The notes below the pieces were generated by a model. The model ran no database searches. It was not told the DNA's origin and was given only the letters and a program-made list of their open reading frames with translations. From Nonomuraea sp. NEAU-A123 (GTDB taxonomy: Bacteria; Actinomycetota; Actinomycetes; Streptosporangiales; Streptosporangiaceae): a stretch of 64,000 bases of DNA. The position numbers and the translations under genes were made by a program. Shown here one piece after another: positions 57,380 through 64,000 of the stretch. The stretch covers positions 62,001-126,000 of the forward strand of contig NZ_JAHFZZ010000025.1 in assembly GCF_018603905.1 (NCBI RefSeq), given 5' to 3'. How positions within the stretch are numbered: the stretch's first letter is position 1; each line of letters opens with the position of its first letter.

Positions 57380-57560
57380 CCACGGGCGCCGGTGGTCAAG
57401 GGTGATCTCGATGATCCGCATTCCCTCGATGCCGCGCTCGGCGGTGCGTACGGGGTCTACAGCGTGCAGACGTTCATGGGCCCGGACGGGATCGAGGGCG
57501 AGGAGCGTCAGGGCCGCGCGGTCGCCGAGGCGGCGGCGCGGGCCAAGGTCGAGCACTCCG
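57380..57560 (+). pseudogene. NmrA-type NAD(P)-binding protein fragment
   Basis: The frame reads VVKGDLDDPHSLDAALGGAY, GVYSVQTFMGPDGIEGEERQ, then GRAVAEAAARAKVEHSVY, an internal part (about residues 55-110) of an NmrA-like SDR. There is no start and no Rossmann glycine motif. It breaks off into an unrelated fragment. Confidence 0.7.
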
Positions 57561-57594
57561 TGTACGCAGCGCGTCTCGGGGCGAGGAGCGTCAC

Positions 57595-57780
57595 ATGGGT
57601 GATCGCGTTCTCCGACTCGGTTTCCTCGCCGGACCGTCCGGGTCGGCGAAGGAATGGACGGCGCTCGCCAAGCGCGCGGAAGACCTCGGCTGCTCGACCT
57701 AGCCCTGGTCGGACGCTGAGCCGCGATTCGGCATTGCGACGTTCACCAGCGTCTCGCCGAGCGGCTGGGCGTTCGCGAAG
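57595..57780 (+). pseudogene. LLM-class F420-dependent oxidoreductase fragment
   Basis: MGDRVLRLGFLAGPSGSAKE and WTALAKRAEDLGCST look like the start of a luciferase-like flavin oxidoreductase. The frame then meets TAG in CST-stop-PWSDAEP and ends within about 60 codons. Only the first strand and helix remain. Confidence 0.5.
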
Positions 57781-57812
57781 TGACGCTCGGCGTGACGGTG
57801 GCGGCGGGATCG

Positions 57813-58425
57813 TCACACGTCGGTGATACGGATTCCCGCGTGTGCCTTGTAACGGCGGTTGATCGCGATCAGGTTGGCGGTCAGCGCCTCCACCTGGTGG
57901 GCGTTGCGCAGCCGCCCGCCGTACACGCCCCGCATGCCCGGCACCGCGTCGGCCAGCGCGCGCACGAGGTCGGTGGCCTCGCGATCGTCGCCGAGGACGA
58001 GCACGTCGGTGTGCAGCTCGGGGATCGACAGGTCGGCGAGGTGTACCGCCGACACGTGGTGGAACGCGGCCGTCACCCGGGACTCCGGCAGCAGCTTCTC
58101 CGCCTGCTGCGCGGCGCTCCCCTCCTCGACGGGGAGCGCGAACGGGCCCTGCTTGTCGAAGCCGAGCGGGTTCACGCAGTCGATGACGATCTTGCCGGCG
58201 AGCTGGTCCCGCAGCGAGGCCAGCAGCTCACTGTGGCCCTCCCACGGCACCGCGACGAGCACGACGTCCGCCATGGCGGCTGTGTCCTGGTTGTCCATGC
58301 CGGTCACGCCGTCACCCAGCTCGGCGGCGGCCGTCTCGGCACGCTCGGCACTCCGTGAGCCGATGATCACCTTGATGCCGGCCTTGGCCCAGCGCGGTGC
58401 AGGACGTCGTCCCTCTCGGACACCT
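57813..58425 (-). pseudogene. NADPH-dependent F420 reductase, 5' truncated
   Basis: The C-terminal 200 residues are well preserved: RWAKAGIKVIIGSRSAERAE, MADVVLVAVPWEGHSELLAS, GKIVIDCVNPLGFDKQGPFA, AAFHHVSAVHLADL and a final GIRITDV. The first strand and the glycine loop (expected GGTGPQGRG) are degraded to VREGRRPAP and no start codon is in place. The frame runs on into fragments of other genes. It is probably inactive. Confidence 0.7.
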
Positions 58426-58490
58426 GCTGACCTCGTCCAGCCCGGCACCGGCGATGCGCCCGTTGGCGAGATGGCAGGCGTCGTGGTGCC

Positions 58491-58736
58491 GACGCCTTCG
58501 TCGCGGCGGTCCGTGATGCCGGGGTGCGACTCGTCGGGCTCAACTTCTTCGCCGGGAACATGCCCGAAGGCGACCGTGGCATCGTCACGTCGGCAGCACG
58601 CGACGTCGGCGTGGTCATCCCGCTCGGCGGCGCCGTGGCCCAGCTGATCGCCGCTCTCGTCGCGCGCGGTGATGGCGACCTCGACCACTCCGGCCTGTTC
58701 AAGCTCGTCGAAGTGCTGTCCGGCCGCACCGAGTAG
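58491..58736 (+). pseudogene. Hydroxypyruvate isomerase fragment fused to tartronate semialdehyde reductase C-terminus
   Basis: One open frame reads DAFVAAVRDAGVRLVGLNFF and AGNMPEGDRGIVTSAARD, an internal part of hydroxypyruvate isomerase. It then switches to VGVVIPLGGAVAQLIAALVA and RGDGDLDHSGLFKLVEVLSG, the C-terminal helix pair of 2-hydroxy-3-oxopropionate reductase, and a stop. The two genes are usual neighbours in glyoxylate/allantoin catabolism. A deletion fused them here. Confidence 0.7.
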
Positions 58737-58770
58737 TTCGATCGCTCTCGCACAGGACACCCGGCATGTC

Positions 58771-59370
58771 TCATCCGCAGGCGGCTTCGACCAGCAGGGC
58801 CACCGCGACCGCTCCCGGATCCAGGACGCCGCGGGCCACTTCACCCACGTAGCTCGCCCGGCCGCGCTTGGCGAGCAGCTCCGCGGTGGCCTCGGCACCG
58901 GATCGCGCGGCGGCGGCCGCGGCGGCCAGGGCCTCGTGGATGCCGCCGGTCGCCGCCGCGAGGGCCTCGGCGGCGGGGGCCATGGCGTCCACCATGGTCT
59001 TGTCTCCCGGTTTAGCGCCGCCGAGCCGCTGCACGGTCGAGGTTCCGTCGGTGAAGCCGCGGGCCAGGTCGGCCACGCCGACTGTCGGGGCGCGGGTCGC
59101 CTTCGCCAGGTTTCGGAACCACATGCCGAACAGCGGGCCGGACGTCCCGCCCGTGTTCAGGAAGGCGGTCGAGACCACGTCGAACACGTCACCAGGGGTG
59201 GCGGTCTCGGTGGCGTCGAGCGCGGTGCGGGCACGGCCGAGGGCCGACCGCAGGTTGGCGCCGAAGTCGCCGTCGCCTGTTCTCCGGTCGAGGTCGGTGA
59301 GAGTCTGCTGCTCGCGGTCGAAGGCGGCGAAGAACCGGCCCATCCACTCCCGCGCGTCGGATCCGTTCAT
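58771..59370 (-). CDS. dhaL: Dihydroxyacetone kinase, L subunit
   Basis: The 199-residue protein has the DhaL all-helical nucleotide-binding fold. LTDLDRRTGDGDFGANLRSA carries the Mg-ADP-binding Asp residues (DxDxG type), followed by NTGGTSGPLFGMWFRNLAKA, GGAKPGDKTMVDAMAPA and GRASYVGEVARGVLDPGAVA. It phosphorylates a triose or tetrulose bound to DhaK. AAAGG precedes ATG 59370. It follows dhaK by 11 bases. No DhaM or fused phosphotransferase is present, implying ATP rather than PEP as donor. Confidence 0.9.
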   Translation of the reverse strand: MNGSDAREWMGRFFAAFDREQQTLTDLDRRTGDGDFGANLRSALGRARTALDATETATPGDVFDVVSTAFLNTGGTSGPLFGMWFRNLAKATRAPTVGVADLARGFTDGTSTVQRLGGAKPGDKTMVDAMAPAAEALAAATGGIHEALAAAAAAARSGAEATAELLAKRGRASYVGEVARGVLDPGAVAVALLVEAACG

Positions 59371-59381
59371 GTGAAAGCCTT

Positions 59382-60383
59382 TCACCAGGTCAGGGCGGGC
59401 GTGCGTACGGGCGCGTCCCAGAGCGCGACACGGGTGTCGTCGGCGCGGACCAGCGTGATCGACAGACCGGCCATGTCGAGCGACGTGACGTACGGACCGA
59501 CCAGGCTGCGCGCCACCTCGATGCCGCGCCCGGCCAGTTGCCGGTGCACGGCCCGGTGCACCAGCGCCAGTTCGAGACCGTGCGTGGCGCCGAGGGAGTT
59601 GACCACGACGAACACGCCGTCGCCCCGGCCGAGGCCGAGCGCGGCGACCAGCCGGTCGAGCAGGTCGGCGGTGAGCTCGTCGGCGCTCGCGTACGGCCGC
59701 CGGCCGATGCCCCGCTCGCCATGGATGCCGACGCCCAGCTCGACCTCGTCGTCGGCCAGTTCCCAGGCGGGAGCCCGCTCGCCGGGGTGCGCACCGGCGG
59801 CCAGCGCGATGCCCATGCTGCGGGCGTCCCCGACCACTTCCCGGCCGAACCGGGCCAGCCGCGGCAACTCGGCCCCTTGCTCGGCCAGAGCGCCACAGAG
59901 TTTCTCGACCACCACGACCGCCGCCGTGCCGCGCCGTCCGGGCCCTTCACCGTCGGCGCGTTCGGAGGCCAGGTCGTCGTCGACGAGGACCTGCTCGACG
60001 GCGGCGCCCTCGTCACCGGCGATCTCGGCGGCGATCCGGAAGTTGAGCACGTCGCCGGTGTAGTTCTTGACGATCTGCAGGACGCCTTGACCAGTGTCCA
60101 CCGCGGTCGTCGCGGCCGACACCTGCAACGCGGTCGGGCTGGCGAACACCGCGCCGGGCACGGCCGCGTCGAGCATGCCGGTGCCGACGAAGCCGGCGTG
60201 CAGCGGCTCGTGCCCGGAGCCGCCTCCCGACACGAGGGCGACTTTGCCGGTGGCGGGTTTCGCCCGGGTCACGTACGCGGGCTCGGGGTTCAGCCTCAGG
60301 AGTCCCGGATGCGCCAGGACCAGCCCTTCGAGCGCTTCGGGAACCACGTGTTCGGGGTCGTTGAGAAACTGTCGTCGGCTCAT
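59382..60383 (-). CDS. dhaK: Dihydroxyacetone kinase, K subunit
   Basis: The 333-residue substrate-binding subunit has KVALVSGGGSGHEPLHAGFV near residue 48, KNYTGDVLNFRIAAEIA, and LGVGIHGERGIGRRPYASAD with the His that forms the hemiaminal with the ketose, followed by a VVVNSLGATHGLEL segment. AGGAGAC precedes ATG 60383. It is divergent from a GntR regulator and upstream of an ABC importer on the other strand. The ligand may be dihydroxyacetone, erythrulose or a related ketose. Confidence 0.92.
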   Translation of the reverse strand: MSRRQFLNDPEHVVPEALEGLVLAHPGLLRLNPEPAYVTRAKPATGKVALVSGGGSGHEPLHAGFVGTGMLDAAVPGAVFASPTALQVSAATTAVDTGQGVLQIVKNYTGDVLNFRIAAEIAGDEGAAVEQVLVDDDLASERADGEGPGRRGTAAVVVVEKLCGALAEQGAELPRLARFGREVVGDARSMGIALAAGAHPGERAPAWELADDEVELGVGIHGERGIGRRPYASADELTADLLDRLVAALGLGRGDGVFVVVNSLGATHGLELALVHRAVHRQLAGRGIEVARSLVGPYVTSLDMAGLSITLVRADDTRVALWDAPVRTPALTW

Positions 60384-60413
60384 GCGCAGCCTTGTCTCCT
60401 GTGTAACAAGCTC

Positions 60414-60443
60414 TTGACGTGCTGGAAAACTAACGCCTACATT
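60414..60443 (+). promoter_or_regulatory. Sigma-70-like promoter for the GntR gene
   Basis: TTGACG (60414-60419) and TACATT (60438-60443) with an 18-base spacer lie in the dhaK/GntR gap on the plus strand, 65 bases before the GntR start. The match is good for this GC level. Confidence 0.5.
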
Positions 60444-60459
60444 GCTCCTTGTCCAGACT

Positions 60460-60476
60460 GTACGTCTTGTACGTAC
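60460..60476. promoter_or_regulatory. GTACGT-N5-ACGTAC palindrome, GntR operator candidate
   Basis: GTACGTCTTGTACGTAC is a perfect 6-bp inverted repeat with a 5-base centre, and it also contains a TGTACGT direct repeat. It sits just after the promoter, between the divergent dhaK and GntR genes, where an autorepressor would bind. Confidence 0.65.
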
Positions 60477-60508
60477 CAGGGCACTGACCTCAGATTATGG
60501 AGTCCTCC

Positions 60509-61324
60509 GTGAACAGACCCGACGACGGCAAAGCCATCAACCGCGTCTCGGTCGAGCCCTACTACCTCCAGCTGGCCGACCGGATCCGCAAGCAGATCTC
60601 GGACGGCACCCTCGCCATGGGCGACCGCCTGCCGAGCGAGGGCGAACTGGCCACCACCTGGAACCTCTCCCGGGCCACCGTCCGTGAGGCGCTCCGGCTG
60701 CTGGAAGAGCAGGGCTGGGTCACCCGCATCGCCCGTCGCGGCGCGTTCGCCTCGATGCCGCCACAGCGGGGATGGCTGCTGCAGGGTCGTGAGGGTTTCT
60801 TCGAGGACGAGGTCGAAGGTCGCCAGCGCCAGGTGATCACTCAGGTGCTGCGCGCCGAGCAGGTGCCGCTGCCGGAGTCGGCCGTCGAGGCGCTCCAGCT
60901 ACCTCCGGGCAGTCACGGCTACGTCCTCGAGCGGCTCCGCGAGCTCGACGGCAAGGTCGCTCTGTTCTCCATCAACTACCTGCCCCCGCAGATCGGGACC
61001 TTGGTGTCGCGCAGCGACGTCCCGACCGGCGGCGGCTCACTCAACAGCACCCTGCGCAAGGCGGGCTACGCCGTCGCCAGCGCGTCCCGCACGGTCGAGG
61101 CCGTCGCCGCGGAGGGTGGCATCGCCGACCTGCTCCAGGTGTCCTCCGGCACGCCGCTCCTGAAGATCAAGTCGACCTCCTGGGATACGAACCTCGTGGC
61201 CTTCGATCACCACGAGGTCTGGGTACGCAGCGATGTCGTCCACGTCGAGATCCAGGTCGGCGCCCCCACACCGGCCTCCACCACCTCACACTCCCCCGAG
61301 ATCGGCCGGATCGTCAGCCCCTGA
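60509..61324 (+). CDS. GntR family regulator (HutC/UTRA type)
   Basis: The 271-residue protein has an N-terminal GntR HTH (YYLQLADRIRKQISDGTLAM, RLPSEGELATTWNLSRATVR) and a C-terminal UTRA ligand domain (VPLPESAVEALQLPPGSHGY, LLKIKSTSWDTNLVAFDHHE). GTG 60509 is chosen because GGAG lies 6 bases before it, while ATG 60497 has none. It is divergent from dhaK and followed by the ABC importer, so it likely controls both. A hairpin separates it from the importer. Confidence 0.9.
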   Translation: MNRPDDGKAINRVSVEPYYLQLADRIRKQISDGTLAMGDRLPSEGELATTWNLSRATVREALRLLEEQGWVTRIARRGAFASMPPQRGWLLQGREGFFEDEVEGRQRQVITQVLRAEQVPLPESAVEALQLPPGSHGYVLERLRELDGKVALFSINYLPPQIGTLVSRSDVPTGGGSLNSTLRKAGYAVASASRTVEAVAAEGGIADLLQVSSGTPLLKIKSTSWDTNLVAFDHHEVWVRSDVVHVEIQVGAPTPASTTSHSPEIGRIVSP

Positions 61325-61350
61325 CCCCGCCGAGGACGTAACCGAACCCG

Positions 61351-61374
61351 GGCCCGCCGCCGAGGCGGCGGGCC
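61351..61374. terminator. Hairpin between GntR gene and importer operon
   Basis: GGCCCGCCGC, loop CGAG, GCGGCGGGCC: a perfect 10-bp GC stem 26 bases after the GntR stop and 32 before the binding-protein start. It could end the regulator transcript or attenuate read-through. Confidence 0.65.
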
Positions 61375-61406
61375 GGTCCACCCCTGCCCGTTTCCAGGAG
61401 GACTCC

Positions 61407-62768
61407 ATGCGTCTCCGCAACAGAAGAATCAGCGCGGCGCTGCTGGTCATCGGCACCATGGCCGCCGCCTCAGCCTGCTCAGACCCCACCGCCGGGAAGG
61501 ACGCCGCGGGCAACGTCACGATCACCGTGGCGCTCGCGGCGAACCCGCAGATGAAGACCGCCGAAGGCCTGATCTCCGACTTCGAGCAGAAGAACCCCGG
61601 CATCAAGGTCAAGTTCACCACTCTGCCGGAGAACGACCTGCGCCCCGCCGTCACCAAGGACGTCGCCACGAAGGCCGGCCAGTACGACGTGACGATGATC
61701 GGCAGTTACGAAGTGCCGATCTGGGCGAAGAACGGATGGATCGTTCCACTCGACGACTACGTCGCCAAAGACACCGCCTGGGATTCGGGCGACGTACTGC
61801 AGCCGATCAAGGACATCGTCTCGGCCGACGGCAAGCTCTACGGCGCTCCGTTCTACGGCTCCAGCTCTTTCCTCTTCTACCGCAAGGACCTCGCCAAGAA
61901 GGCCGGCGTGACGATCCCCGAGCAGCCCACCTGGGAACAGGTCGCCGAGGCCGCGGCCAAGATGGACGACAAGCAGGCCGGCGTCTCGGGCATCTGCCTG
62001 CGCGGCCTGCCCGGCTGGGGGCAGAACCTGGCCCCGCTGACCACGGTCATCAACACCTTCGGCGGGCGCTGGTTCGACGAGAAGTGGCAACCGCAGCTCA
62101 CCTCGCCCGAGACCACCAAGGCCGTGCAGTTCTACGTGGATCTGCTGCGCGAGCACGGCCAGCCCGACGCCGCCAAGGACGGCTGGGAGGGCTGCCTGCA
62201 GCAGATCACCCAGGGCAAGACCGCGATGTGGTACGACGACACGGTCTTCGCCGGCTCCGTCCTGCAGCAGGCCACCCCGGAGATCAAGGACAACGTGGGT
62301 TTCGCTCTGGCGCCGGTGGAGAAAACTGAGGCCTCCGGCTGGCTGTGGTCCTGGGGGCTGGGGATCACTCAATCCAGCAAGAACAAGGACGCCGCCTGGA
62401 AGTTCGTCTCGTGGGCGACCAGCAAGGACTACATCAAGCTGGCCGGGACCAAGGCCGGCTGGGACTCGATCCCGCCCGGCTCGCGCGCCTCGACGTACAC
62501 GATCCCGGACTATCAGCACGCGGCCAAGTCCTACGCCGACCTGACCCTGAAGTCGATCAACGCGGCCAAGCCGAAGCAGCCGACCGTCCAGCCGGTGCCC
62601 TACACCGGGGTGCAGTACGTGCAGATCCCGGAGTTCACCGACATCGGCGACTACGTCTCCCAGCAGATCGCGGGCGCCATCAGTGGCACCCAGACCGTGC
62701 CGCAGGCGCTGCGGAAGTCCCAGACGTACACCGAGAGCGCCGTCAAGAAGGCCGGTTACCTCAAGTAG
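61407..62768 (+). CDS. ABC sugar/polyol-binding lipoprotein
   Basis: The 453-residue protein is a solute-binding protein of the carbohydrate-uptake type. The lipoprotein signal ends in ASAC (Cys near residue 24), followed by ITVALAANPQMKTAEGLISD, YDVTMIGSYEVPIWAKNGWI, LYGAPFYGSSSFLFYRKDLA and WGLGITQSSKNKDAAWKFVS. The YGAPFYGSSS segment is typical of polyol (sorbitol/mannitol-type) binders. CAGGAGGA precedes ATG 61407. With the two following permeases and the DhaKL kinase it suggests import and phosphorylation of a sugar alcohol-derived ketose. Confidence 0.92.
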   Translation: MRLRNRRISAALLVIGTMAAASACSDPTAGKDAAGNVTITVALAANPQMKTAEGLISDFEQKNPGIKVKFTTLPENDLRPAVTKDVATKAGQYDVTMIGSYEVPIWAKNGWIVPLDDYVAKDTAWDSGDVLQPIKDIVSADGKLYGAPFYGSSSFLFYRKDLAKKAGVTIPEQPTWEQVAEAAAKMDDKQAGVSGICLRGLPGWGQNLAPLTTVINTFGGRWFDEKWQPQLTSPETTKAVQFYVDLLREHGQPDAAKDGWEGCLQQITQGKTAMWYDDTVFAGSVLQQATPEIKDNVGFALAPVEKTEASGWLWSWGLGITQSSKNKDAAWKFVSWATSKDYIKLAGTKAGWDSIPPGSRASTYTIPDYQHAAKSYADLTLKSINAAKPKQPTVQPVPYTGVQYVQIPEFTDIGDYVSQQIAGAISGTQTVPQALRKSQTYTESAVKKAGYLK

Positions 62769-62834
62769 CCGCCCGGGTGGCGTCGCGAAGGCCACCACCC
62801 GCGACGCCACCCGACAACCAGGAAAAGGTAGGAC

Positions 62835-63752
62835 ATGACCGCCATCGCCACAGGGGCGAGCCCGGCGAAGACGACCCGGCGCGGGTCATGGAGCCGGCGC
62901 GCCCCGCTGCTGCCGGCTCTCGTCATCACGCTCGCGCTCACGCAGATCCCGTTCGTCCTGACGATCTGGTACTCACTGCAGCGCTGGAACCTGCTCAACC
63001 CTGGCGAGCGGAGCTTCACCGGGCTCGCCAACTACCAGGCCACGTTCACCGACGGCACCTTCTGGAAGTCCATCGGGAACACCGTGGTCCTCACCGCCGG
63101 GGCGACGGTCGTCAGCATGGCCATCGGGCTGGTGCTCGCGATCCTGCTGCAGAAGAAGTTCCCCGGCCGTGGCCTCGCCCGTACGCTCGCCATCACGCCG
63201 TTCTTCATCATGCCGGTGGCAGCCGCGCTGTTCTGGCGCAGCGCGATGTTCGACCCGTCGTTCGGGCTGCTCGGCTGGCTGACCGATCTGGCCGGGCTGC
63301 CGCGCGTGAGCTGGCTGAGCGAGCAGTCGATGCTGTCCATCACCCTGATCACGTCCTGGCGGTGGACGCCGTTCGCGATGCTCGTGCTGCTGGCCGGGCT
63401 GCAGGCGATGCCCGACGAGCAGATCGAGGCCGCGCGGGTCGACGGCGCGGGGTGGTGGTGGCAGTTCCGCGGCGTGATCCTGCCGCATCTGCGGCCGTTC
63501 CTCGAGCTCACGGCGCTGCTGCTGAGCATGAACCTGATCCAGACGTTCGGCGAGATCGCCCTGCTCACCGCCGGCGGTCCCGCGTACGGGACCACCAACA
63601 TCACGTACTACGTCTACCTGCGTGCGTTCAACTCCTTCGACTTCGGTACGGCGTCGGCGTACGGACTGGTCACGCTGGTGCTCACGATCGCTCTCGCGAT
63701 GCCGGCGCTGCGGCTGCTGTCCGGCATCTTCCGGCAGGAGGGACGGCGATGA
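62835..63752 (+). CDS. ABC sugar transporter permease 1
   Basis: The 305-residue MalF-like permease has LLPALVITLALTQIPFVLTI, IGNTVVLTAGATVVSMAIGL, LAITPFFIMPVAAALFWRSA and an EAA loop QIEAARVDGAGWWWQFRGVI. The C-terminal helix pair ends VTLVLTIALAMPALRLL. It forms the channel with the permease beginning at 63749. AAAAGGTAGG precedes the start. Confidence 0.93.
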   Translation: MTAIATGASPAKTTRRGSWSRRAPLLPALVITLALTQIPFVLTIWYSLQRWNLLNPGERSFTGLANYQATFTDGTFWKSIGNTVVLTAGATVVSMAIGLVLAILLQKKFPGRGLARTLAITPFFIMPVAAALFWRSAMFDPSFGLLGWLTDLAGLPRVSWLSEQSMLSITLITSWRWTPFAMLVLLAGLQAMPDEQIEAARVDGAGWWWQFRGVILPHLRPFLELTALLLSMNLIQTFGEIALLTAGGPAYGTTNITYYVYLRAFNSFDFGTASAYGLVTLVLTIALAMPALRLLSGIFRQEGRR

Positions 63753-64000
63753 CCGTCACGACCCCACAATCGACCGCCGTCGCCGCGCCCGCCGAGATCC
63801 GGGCCGAGCCTCGACGCCGGCCGGACATGGACACGGCCCGCTGGCCGGTGGCCGTGCTGGGCTGGCTCGGATCGTTGCTGCTGTTCTCTCCCATCGCGTA
63901 CATGCTGCTCAAGAGCTTCCAGAGCGAGATCGACGCGGCCTCGCCGGCACCCAGGCTGATCTTCCAGCCGACGCTCGGGCACTACCGGGACGCCTTCGGC
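63749..64000 (+). CDS. ABC sugar transporter permease 2, cut by window end
   Basis: The start overlaps the TGA of permease 1 (ATGA). The first 84 codons show a Pro/Ala-rich cytosolic lead, the first helix WPVAVLGWLGSLLLFSPIAY, MLLKSFQSEIDAASPAPRLI and PTLGHYRDAFG, the usual start of MalG-like permeases. The ATPase is not in the window. Confidence 0.92.
   Translation, partial: MTVTTPQSTAVAAPAEIRAEPRRRPDMDTARWPVAVLGWLGSLLLFSPIAYMLLKSFQSEIDAASPAPRLIFQPTLGHYRDAFG

Overview
The sequence is uniformly GC-rich with strongly GC-biased third codon positions. It carries actinobacterial families: MmyB-like XRE regulators, an XRE/NB-ARC/TPR regulator, EACC1-associated caspases, F420-type reductases and a rifampicin-associated element in front of a rifampicin monooxygenase gene. 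It most resembles a large accessory chromosome region of a soil actinomycete, perhaps Streptosporangiales or a Streptomyces-like lineage; the genus cannot be fixed from sequence alone. I saw no rRNA, tRNA, CRISPR array, transposase or phage gene.

Layout. 0-8.7 kb: small oxidoreductases (flavin reductase, two SDRs), two divergent MmyB-type regulators, an amidohydrolase, an amidohydrolase-remnant/Atu4866 fusion, an F420-reductase-like protein and an aminoglycoside-phosphotransferase-fold kinase. A roughly 80-bp leader is duplicated in front of one SDR and the amidohydrolase, and CCTAGG-type palindromes link both to the regulators. 8.8-11.7 kb: one 977-residue uncharacterised protein. 11.9-16.8 kb: a catabolic operon in decay (truncated MFS transporter, frameshifted SDR, internally deleted sugar isomerase, truncated LysR, collapsed DHA2 transporter) around an intact alpha/beta hydrolase, nitroreductase and MarR regulator. 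16.9-23.2 kb: a SnoaL-like protein, a LysR regulator divergent from a membrane protein/multicopper oxidase pair, a methyltransferase, a CapA-like protein and several gene fragments. 23.4-25.8 kb: an EACC1-caspase with a polytopic membrane C-terminus. 26-30 kb: P450, MFS and aldehyde dehydrogenase remnants around a TetR gene, then a rifampicin monooxygenase gene with its regulatory element and a late frameshift. 30.3-36.8 kb: a secreted NucA/NucB-type nuclease with a small secreted partner, an NB-ARC/TPR regulator, a VOC protein, a methyltransferase and an XRE-cupin regulator. 36.8-42.7 kb: a LacI regulator divergent from an ABC importer operon ending in an adenosine-deaminase-like enzyme. 42.7-48.4 kb: a nucleotidyltransferase-fold protein, WrbA, a SnoaL-like protein, a large membrane protein and ring-cleavage pathway leftovers. 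48.4-51.1 kb: a second EACC1-caspase, carrying a WD40 propeller. 51.3-57.1 kb: a membrane protein/winged-helix pair, a PNPOx-like/ferredoxin-reductase fusion, an old yellow enzyme and an extradiol dioxygenase. 57.4-64 kb: more fragments, then a DhaK/DhaL kinase divergent from a GntR regulator and a sugar-type ABC importer cut by the window end.

How the genes work together. Three themes stand out. (1) Two closely related EACC1-caspase proteins keep an intact His/Cys dyad and an EF-hand-like loop but carry different C-terminal modules, which suggests one protease platform with interchangeable sensing or membrane modules. (2) Two complete uptake-plus-catabolism loci, each with its own regulator and operator-like palindromes: ABC importer plus deaminase, and ABC importer plus DhaKL kinase. 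(3) About fifteen broken or fused gene remnants, mostly from aromatic or organic-acid catabolism, show that this region has lost metabolic islands through internal deletions and single-base frameshifts.
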